DNA of 64,000 bases from Hyphomicrobiales bacterium (GCA_021775835.1 JAJFHC010000120.1:24858-88857), one strand, 5' to 3'; positions 29,596-40,017 are shown, counted from the first letter of the stretch. Numbers and translations are program-made. Notes: generated from the sequence alone by a model not told the origin.

Positions 29596-30785
29596 CCGAC
29601 TTCAAACACACCAAGACCCTTTTTCACCTGCCCGAAGGCGTGATTTACCTGGACGGCAATTCACTGGGACCTCTCCCGCTTGCAGCCCAGGCACGGGTTG
29701 CTTCGATGTTGCAGGACGAGTGGGGGGAAATGCTCATCCGCGGCTGGAACAAGGCTGGATGGATGGAGCAGCCGGGCCGGATCGGCGACCGCATCGGCCG
29801 GCTGATTGGCGCGCCGGCGGGTACGGTTGTGATGGGCGACACGTTGTCGATCAAGGTCTATCAGGCGCTGGCGGCGGCCATCGATCTGGCACCGGGCAGA
29901 AAAGTCGTCCTGACCGACAGCGGCAATTTTCCGTCTGACATCTATATGGCAGAAGGGCTGATCAGATCACTGGGCGCCGGCCACGAATTGCGTATCGCCG
30001 AACCCGAGGCTGTCGAGACGGCCATCGATGAAAACATCGCTGTACTGATGCTGACGGAGGTCGACTACCGGACCGGACGTCGCCATGACATGGCGAACCT
30101 GACCCGAAAGGCGCATGACGCAGGTGTGCTTTGTGTCTGGGATCTGGCGCATTCGGCCGGTGCACTTCCCGTCGACGTCCTGGGAACCGGCGCCGACTTC
30201 GCTGTAGGGTGCACCTACAAATACCTCAATGGCGGGCCCGGAGCGCCTGCGTTTATCTATGTGTCGCCGACGCATATCGAGAATGTGCGGCCAGCACTTT
30301 CCGGCTGGCTCGGACATGAGGCGCCCTTCGCCTTCGATCTGGATTATCGGGCGGGCAGTGGCATCGAGCGCATGCGGGTCGGCACGCCACCGGTCATCGC
30401 ACTGACGGCGCTGGAAACTTCCCTCGATATCTGGGATCAGGTGGATCTTGATGACGTGCGTTCCAGATCGATTGAACTGATCGACCTGTTCATCGCCAAG
30501 GTGGAAGCCCGGTGCCCGGATCTGGTCCTGGCAAGCCCCAGGGATGGAGATTCGCGCGGGTCACAGGTTTCTTTCAGATCATCCAACGGTTATGCGGTCA
30601 TGCAAGCCCTGATCGATCACGGTGTCATTGGCGATTTTCGGGCGCCCGACATTATCCGGTTCGGTTTTACGCCACTCTATATTGACGAAGGCGATGTGAT
30701 CGCCGCTGCGTCAATCCTGGAAAACATCATGAAGCAACGGCTGTGGGATCAGCCAAAATTTCATGAACGCCACGCCGTGACCTGA
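29592..30785 (+). CDS. kynU: kynureninase (PLP-dependent)
   Basis: 397 residues. Fold-type I PLP enzyme; opening LPEGVIYLDGNSLGPLP is the KynU signature and the PLP-binding lysine is in VGCTYKYLNGGPGAP. It cleaves kynurenine to anthranilate and alanine (or the 3-hydroxy analogue). Coupled to the cupin gene upstream. No tryptophan 2,3-dioxygenase or formamidase gene is in the window, so the pathway is incomplete here. Confidence 0.9.
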   Translation: MTDFKHTKTLFHLPEGVIYLDGNSLGPLPLAAQARVASMLQDEWGEMLIRGWNKAGWMEQPGRIGDRIGRLIGAPAGTVVMGDTLSIKVYQALAAAIDLAPGRKVVLTDSGNFPSDIYMAEGLIRSLGAGHELRIAEPEAVETAIDENIAVLMLTEVDYRTGRRHDMANLTRKAHDAGVLCVWDLAHSAGALPVDVLGTGADFAVGCTYKYLNGGPGAPAFIYVSPTHIENVRPALSGWLGHEAPFAFDLDYRAGSGIERMRVGTPPVIALTALETSLDIWDQVDLDDVRSRSIELIDLFIAKVEARCPDLVLASPRDGDSRGSQVSFRSSNGYAVMQALIDHGVIGDFRAPDIIRFGFTPLYIDEGDVIAAASILENIMKQRLWDQPKFHERHAVT

Positions 30786-30798
30786 AAACGCCCGGACA

Positions 30799-31572
30799 TC
30801 AGTTGCCGGACAAGGCCTGCCGCGCCTGGTCTTCCAGCCATGCGGCCATGTGTTTGTAGGGGATTGGTCCATAGCTGATGCGGGCGACACCGAGGGCCGC
30901 CAGCTTTGCTGTTGGCGGGACATGGGGCAGGGCAATGATGTTGACCGGCAGGTCGATGGCGTCGCATAGCGTGCCGATCAGTTTTTCGTCGGCAAGGCCC
31001 GGTGCAAAGAAACCGCTGGCACCGGCCTGTTCATACGATTTCGCCCTTTCTATCGCCTCGTTCAGCATGGCGTCAGTATGCAGTTCCGGTTTTGCCTTCA
31101 GGAAGAGATCGGTGCGCGCATTGATATAGGCCGGTATGCCGGTTGTATCTGCTGCACCGCGGGCGGCCGATATCCGCGTCGATTGTAGTGACATGTCGTA
31201 TATGTCCGACGTCCCGACAATCTGATCCTCGAAATTGAAACCAACGCCCCCGGCCTCAATCGCCCGGCCAACTGTTTCCGCAACGGTGTCGGATGACGGG
31301 CCATAGCCTCCTTCGAGATCGATGGAAACCGGCACATCGACGGTGTTGACGATGCGGCGGAGATTATCAATGACCAGGTCCAGCGGAATTTTTTCGCCGT
31401 CGGAGAATCCATGGGCGGCAGCGACCGGCCAGCTGCCGGTGGCGATGGCTTTCGCGCCGGCATCCGCCACCGCTTTGGCGCTGCCCGGGTCCCATATGTT
31501 GAAGAGGATCACCGGGTTCCCCTTTACATGGAGAGCGTGAAACGTGCGGGCTTGTTCGGTCTGGTCTGGCAT
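30799..31572 (-). CDS. isocitrate lyase/PEP mutase superfamily protein
   Basis: 257 residues. TIM-barrel with VILFNIWDPGSAKAVADAGA, ATGSWPVAAAHGFSDGE and the metal-binding VSIDLEGGYG. The catalytic KKCGH loop of true isocitrate lyase is absent, so a C-C bond lyase or oxaloacetate-decarboxylase-like role fits better. AGGAC lies upstream of the ATG. Convergent with kynU, 13 bases apart; an unrelated function is possible. Confidence 0.83.
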   Translation of the reverse strand: MPDQTEQARTFHALHVKGNPVILFNIWDPGSAKAVADAGAKAIATGSWPVAAAHGFSDGEKIPLDLVIDNLRRIVNTVDVPVSIDLEGGYGPSSDTVAETVGRAIEAGGVGFNFEDQIVGTSDIYDMSLQSTRISAARGAADTTGIPAYINARTDLFLKAKPELHTDAMLNEAIERAKSYEQAGASGFFAPGLADEKLIGTLCDAIDLPVNIIALPHVPPTAKLAALGVARISYGPIPYKHMAAWLEDQARQALSGN

Positions 31573-31894
31573 GATGGCAATGTCCTTTGGCTGCGCGTCG
31601 TGATCTTTTGTAGATGATGTTCGCGGATCGACGGATCAATTTCGTGTCAACCGTTTCCCATTCTGAAAGAGAACCGTCAGGGTACTGTGGTTTCGATCGG
31701 AACTTGTGTCAGAAAACGACAGTCGATGAATCGATTTCTGTTGACTGGCGGTCGATCCGGAGATGAGATAGAAGCGTGCTTGTTTATCGATAAAGTAAAG
31801 GCATTTGCTTGCTCTTTGACCGCTCGGTGCAATGTCAGGCGGGTCACCCTGTGATCCGATCGGGAAGAGGGCCTTTGGAGAGGGTCGGAGATTG
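31573..31894. other. divergent intergenic region before the TPR gene
   Basis: 322 bases between divergent genes, so it must hold two promoters. Several short palindromic patches built on TCGAT/ATCGA are visible around 31720-31770, but no operator or RNA can be named. Confidence 0.35.
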
Positions 31895-33562
31895 ATGACA
31901 ACCTATTTCGATATGGGATCCTATGCCCGTGATGTGACTGCCGCCAATGATGTCGCGCGGCTCTGGTTCAACCGGGGGCTTGTCTGGTGTTACGGGTTTG
32001 CCCACGAGGAGGCGATACGGTGTTTTGAAAAGGCACTTGAGGCCGATCCGGAGTGTGCCATGGCGCATTGGGGCATCGCCTATGCCGCCGGACCTTACTA
32101 CAACAAGCAATGGGTGAAGTTTGACGAGGCAGACCTGGCAAGAACGGTTGCCCGGACCTACGAGATGAGCCGGAAGGCGCTTGCATTGAAAGACGGTGCC
32201 ACTGCCATGGAGCAGGCCGTGATCGAAGCGCTCATCCAGCGCTATCAATCATCTGAGCCAGTGCCAATGGAAGAATTCGATCAGTGGAATGACGACTATC
32301 GGGACGCCATGCGCGAAGTCTATCAATCGTTTTCGGAAGATCCGGATGTCTGCACACTGTTTGTCGATTCCATGATGAACCGGACTCCCTGGGCCCTGTG
32401 GGAACTGGCCTCTGGTGACACCGCCAAGGGCGCCGACACTCTCGAAGCGATAGCGGTCGTGGAAAAGATAATTGCGAAAATGGATGCGGCAGGCGAACAG
32501 CCTCATCCGGGTTTGCTGCATTGCCACATTCATATTCTGGAAATGTCACCCCATCCGGAGCGGGCGCTCCGGTCGGCCGATCGTTTACGCAAGCTCGTGC
32601 CTGACGGGGGGCACCTGAACCATATGCCAACGCATATCGACGCCCAGTGCGGTCACTATAATGACGTGGTGGTCTCGAATACGGCGGCGATTGCCGCGGA
32701 CGCCAAACTGGTCGAGCGTGAGGGCCTGATGAATTTTCATGCCTTGTCACGGGCGCACAATCATCATTTCAAGTTGTACGGGGCCATGCTTCTGGGACAG
32801 TTCGGAGCGGCAATGAGTGCGGGCAGGGGAATTGTGGAAACAATCCCCGAGGAACTGCTGCGATGGGAAAGCCCTCCCATGGCCGACTGGCTCGAGGGGT
32901 ATGTGGCCATGGCCGTGCATCCGTTGATACGGTTCGGCAAGTGGCGAGAGATTATCGATCTGCCGTTGCCCGAGGACCAGACCCTCTATTGTTCCACAAC
33001 CGCTCTGCTCCATTATGCCAAAACCCTTGCGCATGCAGTCCTGGGCGATGTGCCGGCGGCCGAACGGCAGATGACGGAATTCCAGGCAGCCGTTGAGCGT
33101 GTGCCTTTGACTCGCATGGTGTTCAACAACTCCGTTCGAGATATTCTCTCGATTGCCACGGCCATGGCTGAAGGGGAAGTGGAGTATCGCAAGGGTAATT
33201 TCGAACCGGCCTACGATCACTTGCGCCGTGCAGTCGTGCTGGCGGACGAGCTACCCTACGACGAGCCCTGGGGGTGGATGCAGCCGGCCCGCCATGCCCT
33301 CGGTGCGCTGCTGCTCGAACAAGGTCACGTGGCAGAAGCGGAAGCGGTTTACCGGGCAGACCTTGGGATCGACACGACCCTGATCAGATGCTGTCGCCAT
33401 CCCGACAACGTGTGGGCCCTGCACGGCCTGAACGAATGTCTCGAGCGGCAAGGCCGCACGGCGGAGGCACAGTTGATCGCCCCGAGACTGGAACTGGCAC
33501 AAGCCCGTGCCGATGTCCCGATCGAAGCGTCCTGCCTGTGCCGGCTCGATTGTTGCGGTTAG
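31895..33562 (+). CDS. tetratricopeptide-repeat protein (TTC38-like)
   Basis: 555 residues, start at ATG 31895 behind GGTCGGAG. TPR-like helices occur throughout; the N-terminus has the recurring AHEEAIRCFEKALEADPECA pattern and the middle HLNHMPTHIDAQCGHYND. This arrangement matches the conserved TTC38-type family found in bacteria and animals. Soluble, cytosolic. No activity is established for the family. Confidence 0.82.
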   Translation: MTTYFDMGSYARDVTAANDVARLWFNRGLVWCYGFAHEEAIRCFEKALEADPECAMAHWGIAYAAGPYYNKQWVKFDEADLARTVARTYEMSRKALALKDGATAMEQAVIEALIQRYQSSEPVPMEEFDQWNDDYRDAMREVYQSFSEDPDVCTLFVDSMMNRTPWALWELASGDTAKGADTLEAIAVVEKIIAKMDAAGEQPHPGLLHCHIHILEMSPHPERALRSADRLRKLVPDGGHLNHMPTHIDAQCGHYNDVVVSNTAAIAADAKLVEREGLMNFHALSRAHNHHFKLYGAMLLGQFGAAMSAGRGIVETIPEELLRWESPPMADWLEGYVAMAVHPLIRFGKWREIIDLPLPEDQTLYCSTTALLHYAKTLAHAVLGDVPAAERQMTEFQAAVERVPLTRMVFNNSVRDILSIATAMAEGEVEYRKGNFEPAYDHLRRAVVLADELPYDEPWGWMQPARHALGALLLEQGHVAEAEAVYRADLGIDTTLIRCCRHPDNVWALHGLNECLERQGRTAEAQLIAPRLELAQARADVPIEASCLCRLDCCG

Positions 33563-33677
33563 AAGGTTCGCCACTGATCCAACACCGCCGGAACACGTAA
33601 ACCCGGTCTTGCGCATTCGATCATGTTGTGGTCCCTTGCGCCTTCATTTCGTCTGAAATTCAGTCAGGAGAAAACCT

Positions 33678-34163
33678 ATGCCTTCGTTCGACGTGGTATC
33701 GAAAACCGATCTTGCGGAAGTGGACAACGCCCTGGGCAACATGGTCCGGGAAATGGAGACGCGGTATGACTTCAAGGGCGCGAAATGCACCATCGAACGT
33801 GCCGATAGCGTGATGACGCTACATGCCGACGACGACCTAAAACTGCGCCAGATGCACGAGCTTCTCAAGGGCCATCTTACCCGACGCAAGGTCGAGGCCG
33901 GTGTGCTTGATTTCAAGACCGTCGAGAAAGCCGCCGGACAATCCGTGCGTCAGGAAATCGCAATCCGCGAGGGCATCGAGAAAGACCTCGCGAAGAAGCT
34001 GGTCAAGGACATCAAGGCCGCAAAGCTCAAAGTTCAGGTTGCCATACAAGGTGATGAACTGCGTGTAACGGGCAAAAAGCGGGATGATCTGCAGGCAGCG
34101 ATCCAAACGTTAAAGGGGCTGGAAATTGACCAGCCCCTTCAATACGTTAACTTCAGAGATTGA
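33678..34163 (+). CDS. YajQ family nucleotide-binding protein
   Basis: 161 residues, full length for YajQ (DUF520): starts MPSFDVVSKTDLAEVDNALG, ends LEIDQPLQYVNFRD, both family hallmarks. In Xanthomonas and others YajQ binds cyclic di-GMP and acts with transcription factors; nucleotide or RNA binding is the general property. CAGGAG stands before the ATG. Monocistronic. Confidence 0.93.
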   Translation: MPSFDVVSKTDLAEVDNALGNMVREMETRYDFKGAKCTIERADSVMTLHADDDLKLRQMHELLKGHLTRRKVEAGVLDFKTVEKAAGQSVRQEIAIREGIEKDLAKKLVKDIKAAKLKVQVAIQGDELRVTGKKRDDLQAAIQTLKGLEIDQPLQYVNFRD

Positions 34164-34189
34164 AGCAGATTCGTTAAACCGACGGTTTA

Positions 34190-35140
34190 TCAGGCCAGAT
34201 TGATCTCCTTGCACTCTTCGGGTGCCAAAAGATGAATCCCGTCAGGGGCCTGCGGATCGATCTTGAACTTGGAGATGTACTTGAACTCCTGCGACTTGCG
34301 CAGACCGAGTTTCTTGTAGCCTAGGGCAACCGCACATTTGGCCCAAGCGGCAGGACCTGTCAGCGCCTGGGAACGCGGAGACATGCCGAGCACCCTGCGC
34401 ATGAGACCGTTGGCGTAGTTAACACCATAGCTGCGCTGCACGTCGGACGTGACGTATTCGGTGGTCAGTGACATGTTGAGACCGTCGAGGTTGTCTACCC
34501 TGTGTGGCGCATTCAGAGGCCAGGCAACCAGGTCGCCCGGTTCCAGATCATAGGCATGAGCGTGATTGTCCCAATCCGGCCGATACTCCAGAGAGTCCTC
34601 TTCGGTCTCCTTGAGAATAATGCTTTCAAGCTTGTGAGGGGGGAGGAATTCCGGATCCTTCGCGTCCCAGAGATAGACCCGCTTTCGTCCGCGCAAATGC
34701 CACAGCGCGATCATTGGCACATCGGCGTGGCAGTGGACCTTGGCACCCGGCGATGACACCAGAAGGCTGGTATTGAAGCGCCAGGCGTCAAAGCCTGGTT
34801 TGCCAGCCTTGATCTGGCCAAAGGCCTCTTTCACCATGCGACCCATTTCAGGTACGTTCTTTTCAATGTGATGGAGGCTGAGCCAGATCTGGCCATCACG
34901 GATGGCGTCCAGTACCTGTTCGCCGGGTACGCTGCCGATCTCGCCGTCGAGCCAAAACCGTTCCTCACCATGCCTGTTCATGGTGTTCACGTTGTAATGC
35001 TCGCGCGGATAGGTTTCGATCAGGCGGGCGATCTTTTCATCGGTGAACAGACCGCTGTCGGCGAAGAGATGTTTACAGTGAACCTCCCGGTCGCCAAATT
35101 CCTGTGCCTGCTGGTCATTCATGTCCAACCATTTTTGCAT
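34190..35140 (-). CDS. cupin-like (JmjC-type) 2-oxoglutarate/Fe(II) oxygenase family protein
   Basis: 316 residues from the ATG at 35140 (AGGAGA just upstream). The iron-binding HxD is visible as VHCHADVP in a jelly-roll (ALWHLRGRKRVYLWDAKD) and the distal His in PLNAPHRVDNL. This places it in the Cupin_8/JmjC-like hydroxylase group, which hydroxylates protein side chains or small molecules. Substrate unknown. The C-terminal 60 residues (AKCAVALGYKKLGLRKSQEF) are outside the barrel. Confidence 0.8.
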   Translation of the reverse strand: MQKWLDMNDQQAQEFGDREVHCKHLFADSGLFTDEKIARLIETYPREHYNVNTMNRHGEERFWLDGEIGSVPGEQVLDAIRDGQIWLSLHHIEKNVPEMGRMVKEAFGQIKAGKPGFDAWRFNTSLLVSSPGAKVHCHADVPMIALWHLRGRKRVYLWDAKDPEFLPPHKLESIILKETEEDSLEYRPDWDNHAHAYDLEPGDLVAWPLNAPHRVDNLDGLNMSLTTEYVTSDVQRSYGVNYANGLMRRVLGMSPRSQALTGPAAWAKCAVALGYKKLGLRKSQEFKYISKFKIDPQAPDGIHLLAPEECKEINLA

Positions 35141-35300
35141 TTTGCCTGTCTCCTGTCGTGATTGCCGTGTCCCGGCGTGTCGGTTTTTTTGTTTTGTCTT
35201 TGAAGGATGCACGCAAGAGTAATGCCAGAAAATGTTGAAGACACGGTTACGAACGGGCTGTAAATTTGCAGCAAAAAGCGGAAATTACCGGCCCGGAACA

Positions 35301-37454
35301 TCAAACCTGACCGACAGTTTTCACTTGGGCCTGAGGGTGAATCTCGTTTTGGGACAAGACCACCGTCTGATTGCGGAACCGTTCCACAATGGAACGCACG
35401 AACGGCCGGATTGCCGGACTGGTCAGAAGCACAGGCAATTCGCCTTCCTGGGCCGCCGCCTCGAAACCTTCACGTACGGCTGCAATGAACTGCTGTAGCT
35501 CACTAGGTGCCATGGCGAGCTGCCGGTCGTCGCCCTGGCCAACGATTGAATCGGCAAAGGCCTGCTCCCATTTCGGCGACATCGGCAGCAATGCCAGATG
35601 GCCCGCCGGGCCCCGGTTCGCCGCACAGATCTGCCGCGCGAGCCGGGCTCTCACATGTTCCGTGATGGCGTTGACGTTCTGGGTAAATCCAGTGGCTTCG
35701 GCAATGCCCTCAAGGATCGTGGCAAGATCCCGGATGGAGATGCGTTCATTGAGCAATGTCTGAAGCACACGCTGGATGCCGCTCGTGTTTATCTGGGCGG
35801 GAACGATGTCTTCAATCAGTTTCTGGTGGTGTTCGGGCAACTCGTCGAGAAGCTTCTGGACTTCCGCATAAGAAAGCAGTTCGGACATGTTGACCTTGAG
35901 GATTTCGGTCAGGTGGGTCGACAGAACAGTGGCGGGATCGACGACCGTATATCCCTTGAACTGGGCTTCGTCGTGCAGCGACGCGTCGATCCAAGTGGCC
36001 GGCAGACCGAACGTGGGTTCAATCGTGTGTGTGCCGGGCAGGTCCACCTTCTGGCCGGCCGGGTCCATCACCATGTAATGATCCACATGAAGCTCGCCGT
36101 CACCGGCGTCGACTTCCTTGACCTTGATGATGTATTGGTTGGCATTCAACTGGACATTGTCGAGGATGCGCACCGACGGCATCACAAATCCCATGTCGGT
36201 GGCAAACTGGCGCCTCAGGGCTTTGATCTGATCAGTCAGTCGATCTTCGTCGTTGTTGTTGATCAAGGGCAGCAGCGCGTATCCCAGTTCGACCCGAAGG
36301 TCGTCCATCTTGAGGGCTGTGGAAATCGGCTCTTCTTTGGGTGCCTCGGCAGCCTCGGTGATCTCCTGTTGCAGGTGCTCTTCTTCAACAACGTCGCGTT
36401 TCTTCTTGGTCGAGTGCCAGGCGAATCCGCCCGCGGCACCGGCAAGGATCATGAATGGAATCATCGGTATCCCCGGCAGGAAAGCCATGGATGCCATCAC
36501 AAACGAGGACATCCCGAGCGCCTTCGGATAGCCGGAGAGCTGTTCGTACAAGGCCTTGTCGGCGGCACCTTCGACACCGGCCTTCGATACCAGAAGGCCG
36601 GCTGCGGTCGATACGATGAGGGCAGGGATCTGGCTGACAAGGCCGTCACCGATCGTGAGCAGCGTATAAACCTGGCTTGCGTCGGCCAGGCTCAAGTCGC
36701 GCTGTGCCATTCCGATGATGACACCGCCGATGATGTTGATGAAAGTGATGAGGAGGCCGGCAATGGCATCACCACGCACAAACTTGGAAGCACCGTCCAT
36801 GGCGCCGAAGAACGAGGATTCGTCTTCCAGGTTCTTGCGGCGGGTGCGTGCCGTGTTCTCATCGATCAGCCCGGCAGAAAGATCGGCGTCGATCGCCATC
36901 TGTTTGCCGGGCATGGCGTCCAGGGTGAACCGGGCCGCAACTTCCGCGATTCGGCCAGAACCCTTGGTGATGACGACGAAATTGACGACCACAAGGATCG
37001 CAAACACGATAATCCCGATCACAAAATTGCCCTGCATGACAAAGTTGCCAAAAGCTTCGATTACCCGGCCGGCAGCGTCTGGACCTTCATGGCCGTTGGT
37101 CAGGATCAATCGCGTCGACGCAAGGTTGAGCGACAGCCGGAGCATGGTGGTGATCAGCAGGATCGTGGGAAAAGCGCTGAACTCGAGCGGCCGGTGAATG
37201 AACAGGCCGGTCATCAGGATAAGGACCGAGAATGTTATCGAGATCGCCAGCAGGAAGTCGAGAATGACAGCCGGCATCGGAATGAGGAGCACCACAAGGA
37301 TGATCATCACACCGAAGGCGAGCCCCAGATCGGGACGCTTCAGGGCGTCTACGAACAAGGAGAAGCCGCCGGGTCCCGATGGACCGGCGTTGGCGGCATT
37401 GCCGCCCACCGAATCGGGAACCGGCGTCTGACCGGTGTTGGCGACGTCACTCAT
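35301..37454 (-). CDS. flhA: flagellar biosynthesis protein FlhA
   Basis: 717 residues. N-terminal half holds eight membrane spans and the FHIPEP signature (VITKGSGRIAEVAARFTLDA); the C-terminal cytoplasmic domain forms the nonameric ring that docks FliI-FliJ and chaperone cargo. Last gene (3' end) of the minus-strand flagellar cluster, following flbD by 35 bases. Confidence 0.95.
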   Translation of the reverse strand: MSDVANTGQTPVPDSVGGNAANAGPSGPGGFSLFVDALKRPDLGLAFGVMIILVVLLIPMPAVILDFLLAISITFSVLILMTGLFIHRPLEFSAFPTILLITTMLRLSLNLASTRLILTNGHEGPDAAGRVIEAFGNFVMQGNFVIGIIVFAILVVVNFVVITKGSGRIAEVAARFTLDAMPGKQMAIDADLSAGLIDENTARTRRKNLEDESSFFGAMDGASKFVRGDAIAGLLITFINIIGGVIIGMAQRDLSLADASQVYTLLTIGDGLVSQIPALIVSTAAGLLVSKAGVEGAADKALYEQLSGYPKALGMSSFVMASMAFLPGIPMIPFMILAGAAGGFAWHSTKKKRDVVEEEHLQQEITEAAEAPKEEPISTALKMDDLRVELGYALLPLINNNDEDRLTDQIKALRRQFATDMGFVMPSVRILDNVQLNANQYIIKVKEVDAGDGELHVDHYMVMDPAGQKVDLPGTHTIEPTFGLPATWIDASLHDEAQFKGYTVVDPATVLSTHLTEILKVNMSELLSYAEVQKLLDELPEHHQKLIEDIVPAQINTSGIQRVLQTLLNERISIRDLATILEGIAEATGFTQNVNAITEHVRARLARQICAANRGPAGHLALLPMSPKWEQAFADSIVGQGDDRQLAMAPSELQQFIAAVREGFEAAAQEGELPVLLTSPAIRPFVRSIVERFRNQTVVLSQNEIHPQAQVKTVGQV

Positions 37455-37489
37455 GTTCGTTCATTATCCATGATGTAGTACCGGATGTG

Positions 37490-38863
37490 TCATGCCGCCG
37501 TACGGGACTCGCCCGGACCGGGCACCCTGACACCATCGTCGGAATAGAGCTTGAGCTTGTTGCGCAGGGTACGGATCGAAATACCCAGGATATTGGCGGC
37601 ATGGGTTCTGTTGCCGAGACAATGGGTCAGCGTTTCCAGGATCAGGTCCTGCTCGACTTCCGCCACTGTGCGCCCGACAAGCGATCGGGCAACAGCTTCC
37701 GCGGTGGCGGCTGCGTGGGCTGCGGGATCGTTCCCGTATGGCACGGTGCTCTGATCGATCCGGCTGCCATCGGGGCTGAGGATGGCGTCGACGCCGATCT
37801 CCTCGCCTGTGGTCAGCAGAACGGCACGATGGATCGTGTTTTCGAGTTCACGCACATTGCCTGGCCAGCGGTTGGCCACGAGTTCGCGCCGGGCGTCCTG
37901 GGAGATCGGTTTTTCCGGCAGTCCGTTGGACAGGGCGTAGAGTTTGGAAAAATGCTCTGCCAGCGCCTGGATGTCGGCAGGCCGGTCGCGCAGGGGCGGG
38001 ATTTTCAGGTTGACCACATTCAGCCTGTACAGCAGGTCTTCCCGGAACTGCCCTTCCCGCACCGCTTCGAAGAGATCTCTGTTCGAGGTTGCGATGATCC
38101 GGATGTCGACGGGCACCGGGCGGTTGCCGCCGACGCGGTCGATGATGCGTTCCTGGATGGCACGCAGCAGTTTGGCCTGCAGCCGGACGTCCATCTCGCT
38201 GATTTCGTCGAGCAGCAAGGTGCCACCGTTGGCTTCCTCGAACTTGCCAATGCGTCTGGCGACCGCCCCGGTGAAGGATCCCTTCTCATGGCCGAATAAT
38301 TCGGATTCGAGAAGATTTTCAGGAATAGCCGCACAGTTTACGCAAATAAACTGCTTGTCCGAACGGCTTGATTTGCGGTGCACGTAGCGGGCAAGGATTT
38401 CCTTGCCGGTTCCGGATTCTCCGGTAACCAGGATGCTGGCATCGGAGGCTGCAACCTGACCTGCCAACTGGACTACCCGTGCGGTAATGTCGTCACGGTA
38501 GACCAGGGCGTGGGTTTCGTTGGCGACGGCTTCCAGGACGGCTGCGATGATATCGGCGTTTGGCGGCAGGGGAATGTATTCCTTGGCGCCGGCCTGAATT
38601 GCGCTGACCGCTGCACGGGCATCGTTTTCGACCCCACAGGCCACGACCGGTACATGAATATGTTCGCGTTCGAGTCCAATAATCAGGGCGGCAATATCGA
38701 GGCTGACATCAATCATCAGCAAATCGGCACCCTGGCCCGAACGCAGGCAGCGCATGGCCTGATCGATCGTTTCAGCGTGAACGACCTTGGCACCACGGTC
38801 CATCGCCATCTTCGTGGCAGAGGACAGTTGGCCGTTGAGTGTGCCGGCAATCAATAATCTCAT
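37490..38863 (-). CDS. flbD: sigma-54-dependent flagellar regulator FlbD
   Basis: 457 residues: degenerate receiver (1-115; the usual acidic pair reads LLIAGTLNG), AAA+ domain with Walker [11 protein letters not shown] and the sigma-54 contact loop GSFTGA, and a Fis-type HTH ([20 protein letters not shown]). In Caulobacter FlbD activates late flagellar genes with sigma-54 and represses fliF, its activity gated by FliX rather than by kinase phosphorylation. Located in the middle of the fli cluster, as in other alphaproteobacteria. Confidence 0.9.
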   Translation of the reverse strand: MRLLIAGTLNGQLSSATKMAMDRGAKVVHAETIDQAMRCLRSGQGADLLMIDVSLDIAALIIGLEREHIHVPVVACGVENDARAAVSAIQAGAKEYIPLPPNADIIAAVLEAVANETHALVYRDDITARVVQLAGQVAASDASILVTGESGTGKEILARYVHRKSSRSDKQFICVNCAAIPENLLESELFGHEKGSFTGAVARRIGKFEEANGGTLLLDEISEMDVRLQAKLLRAIQERIIDRVGGNRPVPVDIRIIATSNRDLFEAVREGQFREDLLYRLNVVNLKIPPLRDRPADIQALAEHFSKLYALSNGLPEKPISQDARRELVANRWPGNVRELENTIHRAVLLTTGEEIGVDAILSPDGSRIDQSTVPYGNDPAAHAAATAEAVARSLVGRTVAEVEQDLILETLTHCLGNRTHAANILGISIRTLRNKLKLYSDDGVRVPGPGESRTAA

Positions 38864-38918
38864 TGTTCAAACTCCATCCCGATCCGGCCGGAGAGGGCCG
38901 GTTTGCCTTTGGTAATCT

Positions 38919-39293
38919 TCAGTGTTGGTCGTTCTTGATTATTTCGGTCATCGTCACACCCAACCGGTTTTCGACCATGACAACTTCACCGCGCGCGACG
39001 AGGCGGTTATTGACGAAGATATCGATGGCTTCGCCGACCTTACGATCCAGTTCAACGATGTTTCCGGCCTTGAGCTTGAGAAGTTCGCTGACTTCCATGT
39101 GGGTACGTCCGAGGACTGCGGAAATGTTGACGGGAACGTCGAAAACCGCGCCCAGATCGGTGGCGCTTTTCTCTCCGAACCCGTCGTCCGAGTCGCCCGA
39201 CGGGGCGCCCTCGGCGGCCGGGTCCACGAGAGACGAGGACGGTTCGCTATCCGCATCGAACTCGGTCAGGTCGATGTCATCGCCGTTACCCAT
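38919..39293 (-). CDS. fliN: flagellar motor switch protein FliN
   Basis: 124 residues. Acidic disordered N-terminus, then the SpoA domain: PVNISAVLGRTHMEVSELLK, GNIVELDRKVGEAIDIFVNN and RGEVVMVENRLGVTMTEI. C-ring component that also binds FliH. TAAGGAG precedes the ATG. Confidence 0.93.
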   Translation of the reverse strand: MGNGDDIDLTEFDADSEPSSSLVDPAAEGAPSGDSDDGFGEKSATDLGAVFDVPVNISAVLGRTHMEVSELLKLKAGNIVELDRKVGEAIDIFVNNRLVARGEVVMVENRLGVTMTEIIKNDQH

Positions 39294-39345
39294 TGTCTTG
39301 TCTCCTTACGCTTGCGCGGTAGGCGCATACATTTGAATTGTTCAT

Positions 39346-40017
39346 TTACTGGTCCTGAGAGCCTGCGCTGACGAAGCCGGACATGCGGGCACCAAACCGC
39401 CGCTCGACGATCTGTTCGATCTGCGAGCAGAGTGCGCGGGAATCCCGCACCAACCCGCCACCGGCCCATTCAATCTGGCAATCCGCGATCGGTGTATCCG
39501 GCTTTGCGACCACAATCAGCTTGCCGTCGAAGCCTCGTTCAGCGGCAATCGCCATCAGTTTCGGCTCAATCCGGTCCTGCCAGCTTGGGTTGACCCTCAC
39601 AACCACCTGAGGTGTGTGTGACATGTGGGACAATACTTCTTCGACCAGGGCCTCGATTTCCGCCGTTGGTTGTTGATCGAGCAAGGTCGGTGCAAGTTTC
39701 GAGGCCATCAGAACCGCCAGTTCTCCTGCTTCGCGCGTGAGGCGGTCCTGTTCGGAATCGAGTGTCGACAGGATCGAGGTGCAGGCGTCGGCGAGGGTCC
39801 TGAGAACCGCACCGGTTTCCTGCTCGGCCTTCACCAGGGCATCGTTCTGGCCGGCGGCATATCCCGCCGCGTGACCTTCCACACGAAAGGCATCCAGATC
39901 GTCATCGCTATAGGAACGCGGCATAGGCGCCGTGCCGTCGGCGTCGGCGATAAATTCCGTGTCGAACGTGAACTTGGCCGGTTGGCCCATAGCTGCTTCT
40001 TCAGAGAACGTTGTCAT
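39346..40017 (-). CDS. fliH: FliH-like flagellar assembly protein (FlbE type)
   Basis: 223 residues. A variable N-terminus, an Ala/Gly/Asp-rich helix (GHAAGYAAGQNDALVKAEQE) and a C-terminal domain of the FliH/V-ATPase-E kind (VVRVNPSWQDRIEPKLMAIA). FliH anchors FliI at the C-ring. Position between fliG and fliN and one-base overlap with the fliG stop (TGATG) support the call; sequence conservation is low as usual. Confidence 0.8.
   Translation of the reverse strand: MTTFSEEAAMGQPAKFTFDTEFIADADGTAPMPRSYSDDDLDAFRVEGHAAGYAAGQNDALVKAEQETGAVLRTLADACTSILSTLDSEQDRLTREAGELAVLMASKLAPTLLDQQPTAEIEALVEEVLSHMSHTPQVVVRVNPSWQDRIEPKLMAIAAERGFDGKLIVVAKPDTPIADCQIEWAGGGLVRDSRALCSQIEQIVERRFGARMSGFVSAGSQDQ

Noticed and set aside
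34113..34139. A perfect 10-bp hairpin as terminator of yajQ
   Set aside because: It lies inside the coding region 24 bases before the stop, encodes the conserved family C-terminus and has no T run.
35598..37478. A 626-codon open frame on the plus strand opposite flhA
   Set aside because: It lies wholly antisense to a clear FlhA, its product has no protein-like domain pattern, and long antisense frames are expected in high-GC coding sequence.
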